A stretch of 64,000 nucleotides of DNA. Origin: Cylindrotheca closterium. Taxonomy: Eukaryota; Bacillariophyta; Bacillariophyceae; Bacillariales; Bacillariaceae. Of this stretch, positions 52,782-62,164 are shown in pieces; within the stretch, counting starts at the first letter, position 1; every line of letters starts with the position of its first letter. The position numbers were made by a program, and so were the translations under genes. The stretch spans positions 1-64,000 of the forward strand of contig CAKOGP040001936.1 in NCBI GenBank assembly GCA_933822405.4. Direction: 5' to 3'. Below the pieces are notes generated by a model. That model did not search any database and was not told where the DNA came from. It saw only the letters and a list, made by a program, of their open reading frames with translations.

Positions 52782-53462
52782 TTACGCCACCCCTTCCGAA
52801 GACACGGACTCCGTATCGGTTTGTTCGATATGCCTGTCAAACTTCTTTGTGTAATTCAAAATTTCGTTTCCGTCAATGACATCAAAGTCCCAGTTTACAC
52901 ATGAGAAAGAGACACCGCACTCGAATGGGTCAGTAATTGAAGAAAAATCTAAAGGTGGAAAGTTTGATACTGACGTAGGTGAAGGCTGTATCGCTGAGAT
53001 GTCTTTTCGATATTGAAAAGCAGCTTCCGCATTGACAGCCGCTGCCTTCAGGGCCTTGGTCTGATCTTTATCACTACAGGACTTGGATAATCGTGAGGCT
53101 CCATCTGGATCATATGCGCCTCTTGATCGACAATCATCTTGATGCTTGAACACCACTTGCCGCAGTCTTGCTCGGCTCAGCCATGCCCCTTTTGCAAACG
53201 TCTCGTGAGCGCCATCAGACGGATCTTGCAATCCCAATAATTCGAAACAGAATCCAAGCTCTTGCTGAGCATCTTCAATCCTCACTTGGTTTATTTTCCA
53301 TGTTCTTTTGAATTCTCTGTACTCGTCATCGCTGTACCAAGTCTCTCTTGGGTTCCTTGGAAACTCACGAACAACATCTTGTTCTGTTTTTCCAAACTGA
53401 ACCTTCCGCTTTCGTTTTGCTGCCAGTACGGCGGCTTCGGGTGGTGTGCCCGTCAATGTCAT
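52782..53462 (-). CDS. WYS-family hypothetical protein, copy 2
   Basis: 226 aa, single exon. It has the family core KVQFGKTEQDVVREF, then PRETWYSDDEYREFKRTW (compare the VWYSEAELASFEERY of copy 1), followed by helices (IEDAQQELGFCFELLGL) and a tail with CSDKDQTKALKAAAVNAEA. The C-terminal region is acidic and aromatic-rich. The two copies share only the motif block, so they are ancient paralogues or independent members of the family. Function unknown. Confidence 0.6.
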   Translation of the reverse strand: MTLTGTPPEAAVLAAKRKRKVQFGKTEQDVVREFPRNPRETWYSDDEYREFKRTWKINQVRIEDAQQELGFCFELLGLQDPSDGAHETFAKGAWLSRARLRQVVFKHQDDCRSRGAYDPDGASRLSKSCSDKDQTKALKAAAVNAEAAFQYRKDISAIQPSPTSVSNFPPLDFSSITDPFECGVSFSCVNWDFDVIDGNEILNYTKKFDRHIEQTDTESVSSEGVA

Positions 53463-54149
53463 GATTCTCGTTCCACTGACAATAGCACTTGAATGCAGCA
53501 GGAGCGACTACAAGGAGTTTGCTGCAAGAGTTTACTCTACTTGTCTTGACTCTTGTAGGGGATGCACACATGCAATACTTGCAAGTTTCGTCAGCAAATT
53601 CACTCAAAATTTTCGGCCAGCGTGCTGATTGGTCGAATGGGTCAAGTGTGACCAATGCAGAAATGACGTTAAGGAAGTACCATATTTTCGTCAGTGTCAT
53701 GGTGTGGGTATTGTGCACTGGACAACATTTTAAATTAGAGATGACCCGGGAGCTCACAAGTAATATCTGAATCACCTGAACTGGTGTCTGGTGTACGCAT
53801 TCATGAAACCTATGGGTACGTCGTTTCAAGAAATCGTCCATATGTCATGCTGTACTGATTGAAAAAAATAGTTGCGACTTTGTGTTAGAAAGTAAAGCTA
53901 AAAAATCCTCTGCTATCTCAATTGAATGGATCGAACTTTGTGTTCTGAAGGTCTACAGTACTATTGGTATCTGGCAGGTGCTCCAAGTTTGATGCAATCA
54001 GGAGGCAACGGACAAAAGTTGTCATGCGTACGTCATCTCCGCCCTCCCGTCAACCGGAAATTGCCTCCGACTTGAAAATCAAAGCGCGAATCTTCAACCG
54101 ATCAACAGTAACAACAATCACATCGTTGGAATATTTGTGAAAAGAAAAA
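53463..54149. other. Intergenic region, 687 bp
   Basis: Between WYS copy 2 and IspD. A 158-codon minus-strand frame (53365-53841) overlaps the gene start and shows no known domain. Nothing else recognised. Confidence 0.4.
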
Positions 54150-55073
54150 ATGACGAGCAACATGAGATCAATCCTCAACCTAGCAATACTTGCGCTTTGG
54201 TCACTTTTCACGGCCAACTCGTTTGTCTTGAAGCCACCCTCGCTTCACACGGGTAGTTCTTCGTCTGTGTTGTCGGCATCACAAGTGTTATCATCTGCCG
54301 ATGACAAAAGCGTGCCTGAAATGGGAAATGTTGGGTTTGTCTTGTTGGCTGGGGGAACTGGAAGTCGAATGAAAGCCAGTATGCCCAAACAATACCTTCC
54401 ACTACGAGGAGTACCCGTCTTGCACCACTCTTTAGATCTCTTCCTCAATCGATTGCCAGAATTCTGCAACGAAAAGGGTGTCGCCCCACCTGATCACGTG
54501 GTTCTAGTTATGGATCCCTCTTATCAACCGGAATACCAACCTATCGCTGATAAGTACCCCGAGGGCAAGTTATCTTTCGCTAACCCTGGGGTCGAACGTC
54601 AAGGTTCCGTCGAGAATGGATTGAACAAATTGGTTGAGGTTTCGGGAGGAAAGGTCACTTTTGCCGCCATCCATGACAGTGCCAGACCATTGGTGACCAT
54701 TGAAGAAATCTGCAATGTAGTTGGAGATGCGCAAGAAAATGGTGCTGCAGTGCTCGGAGTTCCTTGTAAGGCTACCATCAAGGAAAGTGAAGACGGCGCC
54801 TTTGTGCAAAGGACCATCCCTCGTGCTCGTCTCTGGGAGGTCCACACTCCTCAAGTAGTCAACATTGATACTCTGTTAAGGGGTTTCAGGAAAGTGGAGG
54901 AAGAAAACTTGGAAGTTACTGACGATGTCTCCATCGTCGAAGCCTTGGGAGAGCCTGTCAAACTTACCAGAGGAGAGTACACCAATCTCAAAATCACAAC
55001 ACCCGAAGATATGGATGTGGCAGAAGCCATACTGGAGGAGCGCAAGAGCAGTCCTGTTAACATGCTAGCCTAA
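54150..55073 (+). CDS. ispD: 2-C-methyl-D-erythritol 4-phosphate cytidylyltransferase, plastid
   Basis: 307 aa, single exon. Makes CDP-methylerythritol from MEP and CTP in the plastid isoprenoid (MEP) pathway. The N-terminus has a signal peptide and a plastid-type junction (LALWSLFTANSFVLKP). The nucleotidyl-transferase core follows: VGFVLLAGGTGSRMKASMPK (GGxGxRM...PKQ), QYLPLRGVPVLHHSLDLF, VERQGSVENGL, FAAIHDSARPLVT, RTIPRARLWEVHTPQVV, and the C-terminal TDDVSIVEALG and TNLKITTPEDM. Length is full for the enzyme plus presequence. Confidence 0.93.
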   Translation: MTSNMRSILNLAILALWSLFTANSFVLKPPSLHTGSSSSVLSASQVLSSADDKSVPEMGNVGFVLLAGGTGSRMKASMPKQYLPLRGVPVLHHSLDLFLNRLPEFCNEKGVAPPDHVVLVMDPSYQPEYQPIADKYPEGKLSFANPGVERQGSVENGLNKLVEVSGGKVTFAAIHDSARPLVTIEEICNVVGDAQENGAAVLGVPCKATIKESEDGAFVQRTIPRARLWEVHTPQVVNIDTLLRGFRKVEEENLEVTDDVSIVEALGEPVKLTRGEYTNLKITTPEDMDVAEAILEERKSSPVNMLA

Positions 55074-55339
55074 GTTCGAGGAATAAAACTTTATTAGAGA
55101 CTAAATGTATTGCATGTCAACATCAATATCAATATCATAGCGTAGAGGTCTTCTCTGAGCTTCATGAGAAGGTCCTAAACCGATTTTTCGAAAGTTCTTC
55201 CCGACTTTGTCCATACAGCACAGCGCAAGAGACTAATGAACAAAGCAAAGACTCAACTGTATCGTTTTATTGTTTTGCTTATATGTAGTAATAGTAGTAG
55301 TGTACTGGGAGCAGTTTTGTATCTAAGGTTTTATGATAG

Positions 55340-56473
55340 TTACGGGATTTTTTTGCAAACCGCCTTGTGTGATGGCCAATTCTTTTTCTGACATTCGATG
55401 CTGCAGTAGGTAGCATTCCGACAGCGACTGCATTTCTTCATTCGTGTATATGACTGCCGCTTCTTGCAGCTATCACAAGTGACTAGCTTGTGTCTCCTCC
55501 TCCGTTCTCCTCTTGGCGGTTGGGATAACCGGTTCCCTCTACTCTTCTTTTGTTGAATTGCATCTTGATTGCTTCCTGCATTATCTGCCCCATTGTCCGA
55601 GTGCATGCTTCTCGATAGCACAATTCGGTAATCGTTTTGCAGAGCCTCCCAAGCTCCAGAGTGCTCCCACAAGTTGTATAGTGTCCATGCATCGAGAATG
55701 TCATCGACATGAGGGTGAGTCTCGGGTCTTGGTGGCCCATCTTCTAGGAACGAAGCCGATCCAGCTTCCGCCAGGACTTCGTTCGCTGGAAGTGTGAAGG
55801 AAAGCGCAGGTCGCCTTCCATTCATCGTTGCAGGCCGAACTTTCAGTGTCATTCCTTCTAGTAGATCCTCCATGCACTCTAAGCATGTTAACCGACATAT
55901 GGTTCTAGTTCCCAGGGTCATCTGTGAGCCTTTCATAACGGTAATTTGGAGCAAGGGATAGAAGAGTAACCAGTACTCGTGATCAAAATCATCCCCTTCC
56001 ATCGGTATCTCTGCTTTCCTTCTACACAATGGACACATCAAAAGTGACTCCACATCCGGCCAATCAAAGTTTCCATTGGGTGAAATGTGCATCTCGGAAG
56101 ACTGGTCTCTCGTTCTCATCATCACTGTAAAATCTTGATAATTCTCGGGTGTAAATATACATCGTCCACCAACTGTCAGCGTAATGGGCATTGTTCGTTG
56201 CTGTGACCCGGGAGCTGGTTCCAACTGCAGTATTGTACAGCCGTTAAAGTCAACATAAAAATTTTCATCTTGTGGGCCACCATTCACAGTGGCAGGATTG
56301 TAACCCTTGTCTTGATACACCAGCACCCGTTGTTTCGGTAGACTCTTTATCCGTGGCTCAAAGGTTCCATCTTCTTGAATTAATAGACTGCATTTCGCTT
56401 CTCTCATGCCTGCGGTCTCCAAGCCAGACCATATTGTGTCTTCCTCCTCCTCGGCTTGGTCACCCGCCATCAT
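55340..56473 (-). CDS. MYND-type zinc-finger protein
   Basis: 377 aa, single exon. The C-terminal ~45 residues are a complete MYND finger: CDSC, then KKCSRC, TYCSIEC, and H..VC (pattern C-x2-C-x10-C-x2-C-x4-YC-x3-C-x7-H-x3-C). The rest is unannotated: an acidic start (GDQAEEEEDTIWSG) and a central region with PGSQQRTMPITLTVGG and CPLCRRKAEIPM (an extra Cys pair near 160-165). It has no SET domain, so it is not an SMYD protein. MYND domains bind proline-rich peptides; this one could be a regulatory adaptor. Confidence 0.75.
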   Translation of the reverse strand: MMAGDQAEEEEDTIWSGLETAGMREAKCSLLIQEDGTFEPRIKSLPKQRVLVYQDKGYNPATVNGGPQDENFYVDFNGCTILQLEPAPGSQQRTMPITLTVGGRCIFTPENYQDFTVMMRTRDQSSEMHISPNGNFDWPDVESLLMCPLCRRKAEIPMEGDDFDHEYWLLFYPLLQITVMKGSQMTLGTRTICRLTCLECMEDLLEGMTLKVRPATMNGRRPALSFTLPANEVLAEAGSASFLEDGPPRPETHPHVDDILDAWTLYNLWEHSGAWEALQNDYRIVLSRSMHSDNGADNAGSNQDAIQQKKSRGNRLSQPPRGERRRRHKLVTCDSCKKRQSYTRMKKCSRCRNATYCSIECQKKNWPSHKAVCKKIP

Positions 56474-57660
56474 GTCTCTGATTTCAGGAGCCGTCTTGGA
56501 AAAATATATGTATATATATGGTAGGGAGATAGAAGAAGAACTTTATCACCAATCAATCAAGTTTTGTGTTTGGCTTTTCAACTGGAAACTGGAAACTGGA
56601 AACTGATCAGAATCTGATGATGCAATCACACCTGAAAAAAGACTCGAGAAATCCTTCTTCACAATTCCACAATATTTGGTTCCTAGGGACACGCAAGACC
56701 GGAAACAAGCGGCTAGAATTGGCTATTCCTTTGTCCACAGGAGAAAGCAATCAATAAAATATGCCACGGCTGTCTTCTTCTTAGACAAAAAGTCCCAAAC
56801 CGTACCCCTTCGGAAGATGGAAGTTCTGAGGTGCGAAAGCTGCCGCGGAGGTCCCCGCAAGAAAATTGGCGGCTAGTGCGATGACAGGTTGCTGTGTTCA
56901 GTCTTCCTCTGTCCAAAAAGATTCGATTGGATGGGAATAGATAGAGGTCCAAATGAAGCAAGTTTCAAGCCAGTCTCTTGGCGCTGCGGCTTGGTGCTGT
57001 TGCACTTGCTCGATTGCCCCGTTTCGCTACGGCAAGCGGAGGCAGGAAAGGGACATAGTACGACAGTGACCCAGGTCCAATCGTATGTAAGAACGTACCA
57101 AAAGGAAGAACGGTCACAAAAAACTCCCTTTTTTGCCTTGCGGCAAAAATCAGGCCGCGCGGCAGAAAATATTTTTCTTCTTGATTGGGGAGACCATGTT
57201 TTCAGGTATGATCGAAAATTGATTTCTCTGGAATTGGTACAATTGATCACGTACCGAAGATACCAAATACCACTGTTTAACGTTGTTTGAATACTATCGT
57301 TTTTCTTGGCTATTCGTAGATTATCTACCATGTCCTGGAGATTTCGAGATTCATAAATAAGTTGGGCCTTCTTTGATGACTTCTAAATTTTAAAAAAGAA
57401 CTTTGTTATGACGTTTTTGGAGTCCGTCTAGTCGACAGTCAGTGCACCTTATCGGGTACCGGTAGGTCAATGATCAGTAGCAGCACCAGTATCAGTACAA
57501 TTACTGTACACGTACCAGGTACCAGTACCAGTACGTACCGTATTCAATATGCATTCATGAATTGGTTACACTGCAGATTGAACTTATCTGTTGGAAAACG
57601 AAAATGATCGAGCATCCACTGCAATCGACATTCCTTGCGATACAGTCCTAGCTTGTCAAG
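56474..57660. other. Intergenic region with microsatellite and GTAC tracts
   Basis: Includes AACTGGAAACTGGAAACTGGAAACTG (about 56579-56605; 10-bp unit CTGGAAACTG-like). GTACCGGTA is at 57456-57464, and a dense GTACCAGTACCAGTACGTACC tract at 57505-57540. The plus-strand 133-codon frame (56889-57290) shows no domains. No RNA gene recognised. Confidence 0.5.
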
Positions 57661-57700
57661 AACATGATGAGAGTCAGCAGCCAGCAGGTCACGCCGCACA

Positions 57701-57791
57701 GCAGTCCAAAAGAGGAATTTACTGTTTCTGATATTGTACAAAGCAATCAACGTAGCACCACTGATACTTCTTGCTGTATGGCTTCAAAATG
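57701..57791 (+). pseudogene. Decayed duplicate of the sulfotransferase 5' region
   Basis: This stretch aligns base by base with 58048-58138 inside the sulfotransferase gene (GCAGTCCAAA.GAGG..., TTTCTGAT..TAC, AAAGCAATCAA..TAGCACCAC.). By eye about four of five bases match. One base is missing in this copy, so the frame shifts; similarity may start near 57600. It is best read as a decayed tandem duplication of the gene's start, about 350 bp apart. Confidence 0.65.
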
Positions 57792-57949
57792 TATTTACCA
57801 CTTTTTCTTGAGTGTTCCTTGTATTATGGTACTCGTACTTCATCCAATACTGTTCCTTACTTTGATCTTGCTATCATATAGTACTGTAGTTTCTCCTATG
57901 CAATTCTTGATTCATTGGATTGGACTATTTTCTGGACTAGATCGAACTC

Positions 57950-59272
57950 ATGGGACAATCGATCGACAATGAAAATGATCCAGTACTGATCCTGCTTTCA
58001 ATCTACTGTACTGTACTGTGGTTAGTCAACATGAAAGTCAAGTCACCGCAGTCCAAACGAGGGAATTTGCTATTTCTGATAGTATACAAAGCAATCAATA
58101 TAGCACCACTTATATTACTAATGTTATGTCTTCAAAGTTTATGGTGGTTTTATGATCAGAATGTGACCAAAGCAATCAAGCACAAAATCCCCAAGATCTA
58201 TCCCATACCAACAGAATCCAGCCCACTCTCTCCCTTCTATTCGGATCCGTACAAGGGATATGCTCGAGCTTTTCCAAAATGGGATCAGACTCAGTTTCCC
58301 TGTGGACCGTTGATACCCGATACTACCTTGGGAAAACGAACTCCTTCCGAAGAGGGCTTTTTGTTTGTCAAGGAAATGAAGTCGGGATCTACCACTCTTG
58401 CGGGCATTACGGCACGGATCGGTCGGAATATAGCCCAACGAAACTTTGGAGCCAATGCGACTACTTCTTGTACGGTTCGCATGGTACATACACGAGCGAG
58501 AAGATATGCTAGTCGACAACTTGCCAAGAGTTTTCTGTGGAGTGTGGTGCGAGAGCCCGTTTCGCGATTATTCAGCAAATTCTTTCATTTTGAAGTCAGT
58601 CGGAAGGGTGTCAGACCTAGCTTGGCCAAGTTTCAGTCCTTTATCAGTGACAATGAAATCAACGACTATGCATACTACTTCAAGACGCTTTCTGTCCGAC
58701 AACGATTGAATCCCTACCGAACGGAACTGTACGAAGAATTTCTACAAGATTTACTGGACGGCTACAATTTCATTGGGATCATGGAACGTTTTGATGAATC
58801 ACTGGCAGTATTACAGTTACTACTGGGGTTGGAGACCCAAGATATGTTGTATCTGAGTACCAAAACAAACGGAATGTACGATCGCTTTCGCAACGTCTGC
58901 ATCAAAATCCAACCTACCATAGTGACCCGACTCATGAAAGAATATGTGTATTCACCCGTGGTTGAGGCCTTTACGGAAGGGGATGTTTTGGTTTATCAAG
59001 CTGCGAACAGGAGTTTGGATTTGACCATTGAGCAATTGGGGCGACCAGTGGTCGAAAAAGCCGTTCAACGACTGCAATGGGCCCAAAAACGAGCCGAGGA
59101 AAAATGCATTGGGGGAACAAAGTTTCCTTGTTCGAATGACGGGAAACTACAGGATAAAACTGATTGCTTATTCGCAGATGTGGCCTGTGGATACAAATGC
59201 TTGGACGATTTTGGGAAAAGCTTGTCGGAGAATGAAGACTTTCGATCCTTGATTGACAGTCAACTTCAATAG
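57950..59272 (+). CDS. Golgi-type carbohydrate sulfotransferase
   Basis: 440 aa, single exon. Type II topology: the N-terminus, then two hydrophobic stretches (residues ~10-28 and ~40-66, including LLFLIVYKAINIAPLILLML). The catalytic part has the 5'-phosphosulfate loop FLFVKEMKSGSTTLAGI (residues ~140-158) and the 3'-phosphate motif LWSVVREPVSRLFSKFF, the pattern of the Sulfotransfer_2/Golgi carbohydrate sulfotransferase family, which uses PAPS to sulfate sugars. A Cys-rich end (KFPCSNDG, CLFADVACGYKC) probably forms disulfides. Start is either 57950 or the in-frame ATG at 58031; the second gives a cleaner single TM anchor. Confidence 0.75.
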   Translation: MGQSIDNENDPVLILLSIYCTVLWLVNMKVKSPQSKRGNLLFLIVYKAINIAPLILLMLCLQSLWWFYDQNVTKAIKHKIPKIYPIPTESSPLSPFYSDPYKGYARAFPKWDQTQFPCGPLIPDTTLGKRTPSEEGFLFVKEMKSGSTTLAGITARIGRNIAQRNFGANATTSCTVRMVHTRARRYASRQLAKSFLWSVVREPVSRLFSKFFHFEVSRKGVRPSLAKFQSFISDNEINDYAYYFKTLSVRQRLNPYRTELYEEFLQDLLDGYNFIGIMERFDESLAVLQLLLGLETQDMLYLSTKTNGMYDRFRNVCIKIQPTIVTRLMKEYVYSPVVEAFTEGDVLVYQAANRSLDLTIEQLGRPVVEKAVQRLQWAQKRAEEKCIGGTKFPCSNDGKLQDKTDCLFADVACGYKCLDDFGKSLSENEDFRSLIDSQLQ

Positions 59273-59542
59273 AGAAAGAATACCGGTGGGTTATGAACCG
59301 CATTGCCGAAAGGATGGCTTTTGGATGAATGAAAGAACCAATCAATCATCCAATCATCCCAACTGTCCCTCCTGGATAACACGAATCCTAAATTGTACAT
59401 TAGCACTCGAGTATTTGTATTTTCTTCGTTAGAATTTTTGTATACTTTCTAAAACAATCACTATAGTTCAACACATAATAGAAGAGATCGGATCATGACC
59501 AGCAACAACGGCCATTCTCATGTGCATAGACAGAAACATAAT

Positions 59543-61371
59543 TTACCATCCGTACCAGACAACCTTCTTCTTTGCTCCATACCATCCCTCAACGTGTTTT
59601 TCGTAGCTATCTTCAATGACGGCACGCTTGATCTTTTGGGTAGGAGTCAAGAATCCATTTTCGGGCAACCAGTCTTCCTTGATAATTGCCAAGAAACTCA
59701 ACTTTTCGTGAGCCTCCAAGGTACCATTGACAGAAGCCAAGTGTTTTTCCAATTCGGCAGCAATCTTGGTGCGTTCCTCTTCGGATTTCGAGGCAGTTCC
59801 CTTGGGGCCTTCCGACAATTGAATAATGGCATAAGGCTGGGGTTGTCCACGACCACTGACCATCGCCAATTCGATCAAATTGTGTCGGACGAATTCGTTT
59901 TCGATAGGAGCTGGAGCAACGTACTTTCCCTTGCTAGTCTTGAAGATTTCCTTGGTACGTCCGGTAATCTTGAGACGTCCCATGCTGTCAATTTCTCCCT
60001 TATCTCCAGTGCGGACGTATCCATCATCGGTCAGTGACTCCTTGGTAGCTTCCTCGTTCTTGTAGTACCCCATCATCTTTCCGGGAGTCTTGACTTGGAT
60101 TTCCCCATCTTCGGCGATGCGACATTCGACATCATCGTAAGCCTCTCCGACGTATCCTGGGCGAGTGCGTCCAAGACGACTCATGTGGGAATAGTTGAAA
60201 TTTTCCGTCATACCATATCCTTCTTGCAAGTTCAAACCGAGGCGACGGTACCAGTCTAGAAGGGAGCCAGGAATTGGCGCCGATCCAGAACCAGCAATGC
60301 GGACCTTGTCCAATCCAAGACCCTTTAGAATCTTTTTCTTGACCAAAGTGCTGATGAGTGGAATCATGAGAAGAGTGTCCAACTTGGATTCTGACATTTT
60401 GGTAAAGACACCAGCTTGGAACTTGGTCCACAAACGTGGAACCGACAAGAAAAGTGTTGGTCGGCAGCGATTCAAGTCAGCCACAAAGGTGGCGAGGGAT
60501 TCGGCGAACCAGATACCCTCTCCAGAGTACATGGGGATACACTCTCCAATCCAACGTTCCATGCCGTGGGAGACTGGAAGGTAGGAGAGGTAACGATCCT
60601 TGTCAGTGACCTTCAAGAGTTTGCACATTCCAATGGTGGAAATGGTCATGGCTCGGAAGCTGGTCATGACACCCTTGGGCCTGTAAAACGATAGTAATGA
60701 CAAGAAATGACAAAAGTGAAAATAGACGTCGACAAGGATGACAAAAAGAGGAAAAAGGAGTGGTGAGTCATTGTCAGGAAGAAAGCAAGAGTGCAGATGT
60801 GTGTTTTGCGTTTTGTGTGTACTCACTTTCCAGTAGATCCAGATGTGTAGATAATCGTGGCCATCTCGTCCAAAGTTCGGGTGGCAGGAGTTTCGATTGG
60901 AGAAGCACCAGAAATGGCTTCTTCCCAAGTCGTCTTGGCGGAATCCTTGGGAGAAAGAGGGAAAGAGACAGTTGGCATACTGTCAGGGATTCCCTTCTTT
61001 TGTTCTAGCCATGGTTTTTCATCAAGCTTGCCCACAAATAGCAGCTTGGCTTCCGAATGTTCCAAAGTGAAGCTGGTCGTGTCTGCCGTCAAAGTTGGAA
61101 AGACGGGGACAGAAACGTGGCCAGACATCCAAATACCCAAGTCAGCAATGACCCACCAAGCGCAGTTCTTACTGCAAATGGCAATCTGTGACTTCTCGGG
61201 CAAGTCGAGGCTATTGATGTACCCAGCGACCTTTTTGGCTTCGGCCAAAGTCTCCTTGAAGGTAAAGGTCTTGACGACGTCTTTGCCCATGGGCTGTGTC
61301 ATCCAAATGCGGTCGCCGTGCTTTTCCACATTGGCAAGGAAGTAGTCAAGGACGGTCTTTTCGTCGGCCAT
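59543..61371 (-). CDS. Long-chain acyl-CoA synthetase (AMP-binding)
   Basis: 560 aa from exons 61371-60827 and 60680-59543 (phase 2; aa+g makes Lys in STGK-PKG). It activates fatty acids with ATP and CoA. Visible motifs: MATIIYTSGSTGK-PKGVM (AMP-binding), YLPVSHGMERWIGE, LQEGYGMTEN (motif III), DGYVRTGDKGEID and GRTKEIFKTSKGKYVAP (fatty-acid signature). No signal or transit peptide and no C-terminal peroxisomal SKL (ends WYGW), so cytosolic or ER/membrane-associated; slightly short for eukaryotic LACS. Two GTAC palindrome tracts lie upstream. The large plus-strand frames at 59495 and 60857 are shadows. Confidence 0.9.
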
Positions 61372-61662
61372 GGTTATCTTTCTATTATAATAAATAGAGT
61401 GTTGGAAAGGGTTGTGGGTTGGATTCAGACGAAATAATAAATGCGACGGCAAGCAATCGAATTGAAGAATCTTTTGTCAAGATTGAAGCTTCTCAAACTG
61501 ACACAAAATAAGAAGGATTCTCAAGTATACGTCGTAGATTTTCTACTGTGGTCAACGGACGTTCCGCAACCCATCAACCGCCTTTTTCCCCTATTTTCGC
61601 TATTTTTTACTACGTGGAACCTCGAGTGTGTCACGCAACATAAAAACAGCTGCACACTCGGC

Positions 61663-61694
61663 GGTACACGTGTACACGTGTACGTGTACATGTA
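61663..61694. repeat. GTACACGTGTAC palindrome tract
   Basis: GTACACGTGTAC followed by ACGTGTAC and GTGTACATGTA, nested palindromes on an ACGTGTAC core. Shared with the second half of the tract at 40366-40403. Located about 300 bp upstream of the acyl-CoA synthetase start. Confidence 0.5.
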
Positions 61695-61824
61695 ACGGTA
61701 TCAACGATTGAATGATTGAGTCACACTTTCAATGGCGTCTTTCACTTGGCGTGTCTGAGTCTAAAAACTCGTCACACTCACTCCCGCCGTTACACCAAAA
61801 TGTAGCGTTTCGTTGCCACGTAAA

Positions 61825-61851
61825 CCTGGTACCGGTACCTGGTACTGGTAC
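61825..61851. repeat. GGTACCGGTACC palindrome tract
   Basis: CCTGGTACCGGTACC followed by TGGTACTGGTAC; the GTACCGGTAC core repeats with CTGG/TGG variations. Part of the promoter-side family. Confidence 0.5.
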
Positions 61852-61880
61852 TTTCACTCGTGAAGCCTGGAAGGCGGATG

Positions 61881-62060
61881 ACAGTCAACTTAGTCATGCA
61901 TCAATTCTCCAAACTCCATTGCTCCAATTTTCAATAGTTTGGATTGATTGATTACTTAGCCTGGAAGGATGATACCTTATGGATGATACAAACAGTCAAC
62001 TTAGTCATGCATCAATTCTCCAAACTCCATTGCTCCAATTTTCAATAGTTTGGATTGATC
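61881..62060. repeat. 69-bp direct repeat, 111-bp period
   Basis: Copies at 61881-61949 and 61992-62060 are almost identical (both run ACAGTCAACTTAGTCATGC... to TTTGGATTGAT). The flanking sequence AGCCTGGAAG also recurs at 61864 and 61959, so the duplicated unit is about 100 bp. Non-coding; it lies in the region upstream of the proteasome alpha-type gene. Confidence 0.75.
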
Positions 62061-62164
62061 GATCGACTTGGACCACCAACTACCACCAACACATCAACCC
62101 AACACATTCATCAATCCATACTGTACCGTACCGGTACCATACCACCTTGGATAGAACCAAAAAC

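Larger units (their letters stand above)
61372..62164. other. Divergent intergenic region with GTAC palindromes and a 69-bp direct repeat
   Basis: 793 bp between the acyl-CoA synthetase (minus) and the proteasome alpha-type gene (plus). Contents: the GTACACGTGTACACGTGTACG tract (61663-61694), a GGTACCGGTACC tract (61825-61851), a direct repeat (61881-61949 and 61992-62060) and a final GTACCGGTAC (62128-62137), 28 bp before the next start. Confidence 0.65.

Noticed and set aside
56889..57290. 133-codon plus-strand frame between MYND and sulfotransferase
   Set aside because: No domain, no good start context, overlapping minus-strand frame of similar length; composition is not clearly coding.
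59495..60037. 180-codon plus-strand frame over the acyl-CoA synthetase 3' end
   Set aside because: Reverse of well-conserved acyl-CoA synthetase exon; hydrophobic/Phe-rich composition is typical of an antisense shadow.
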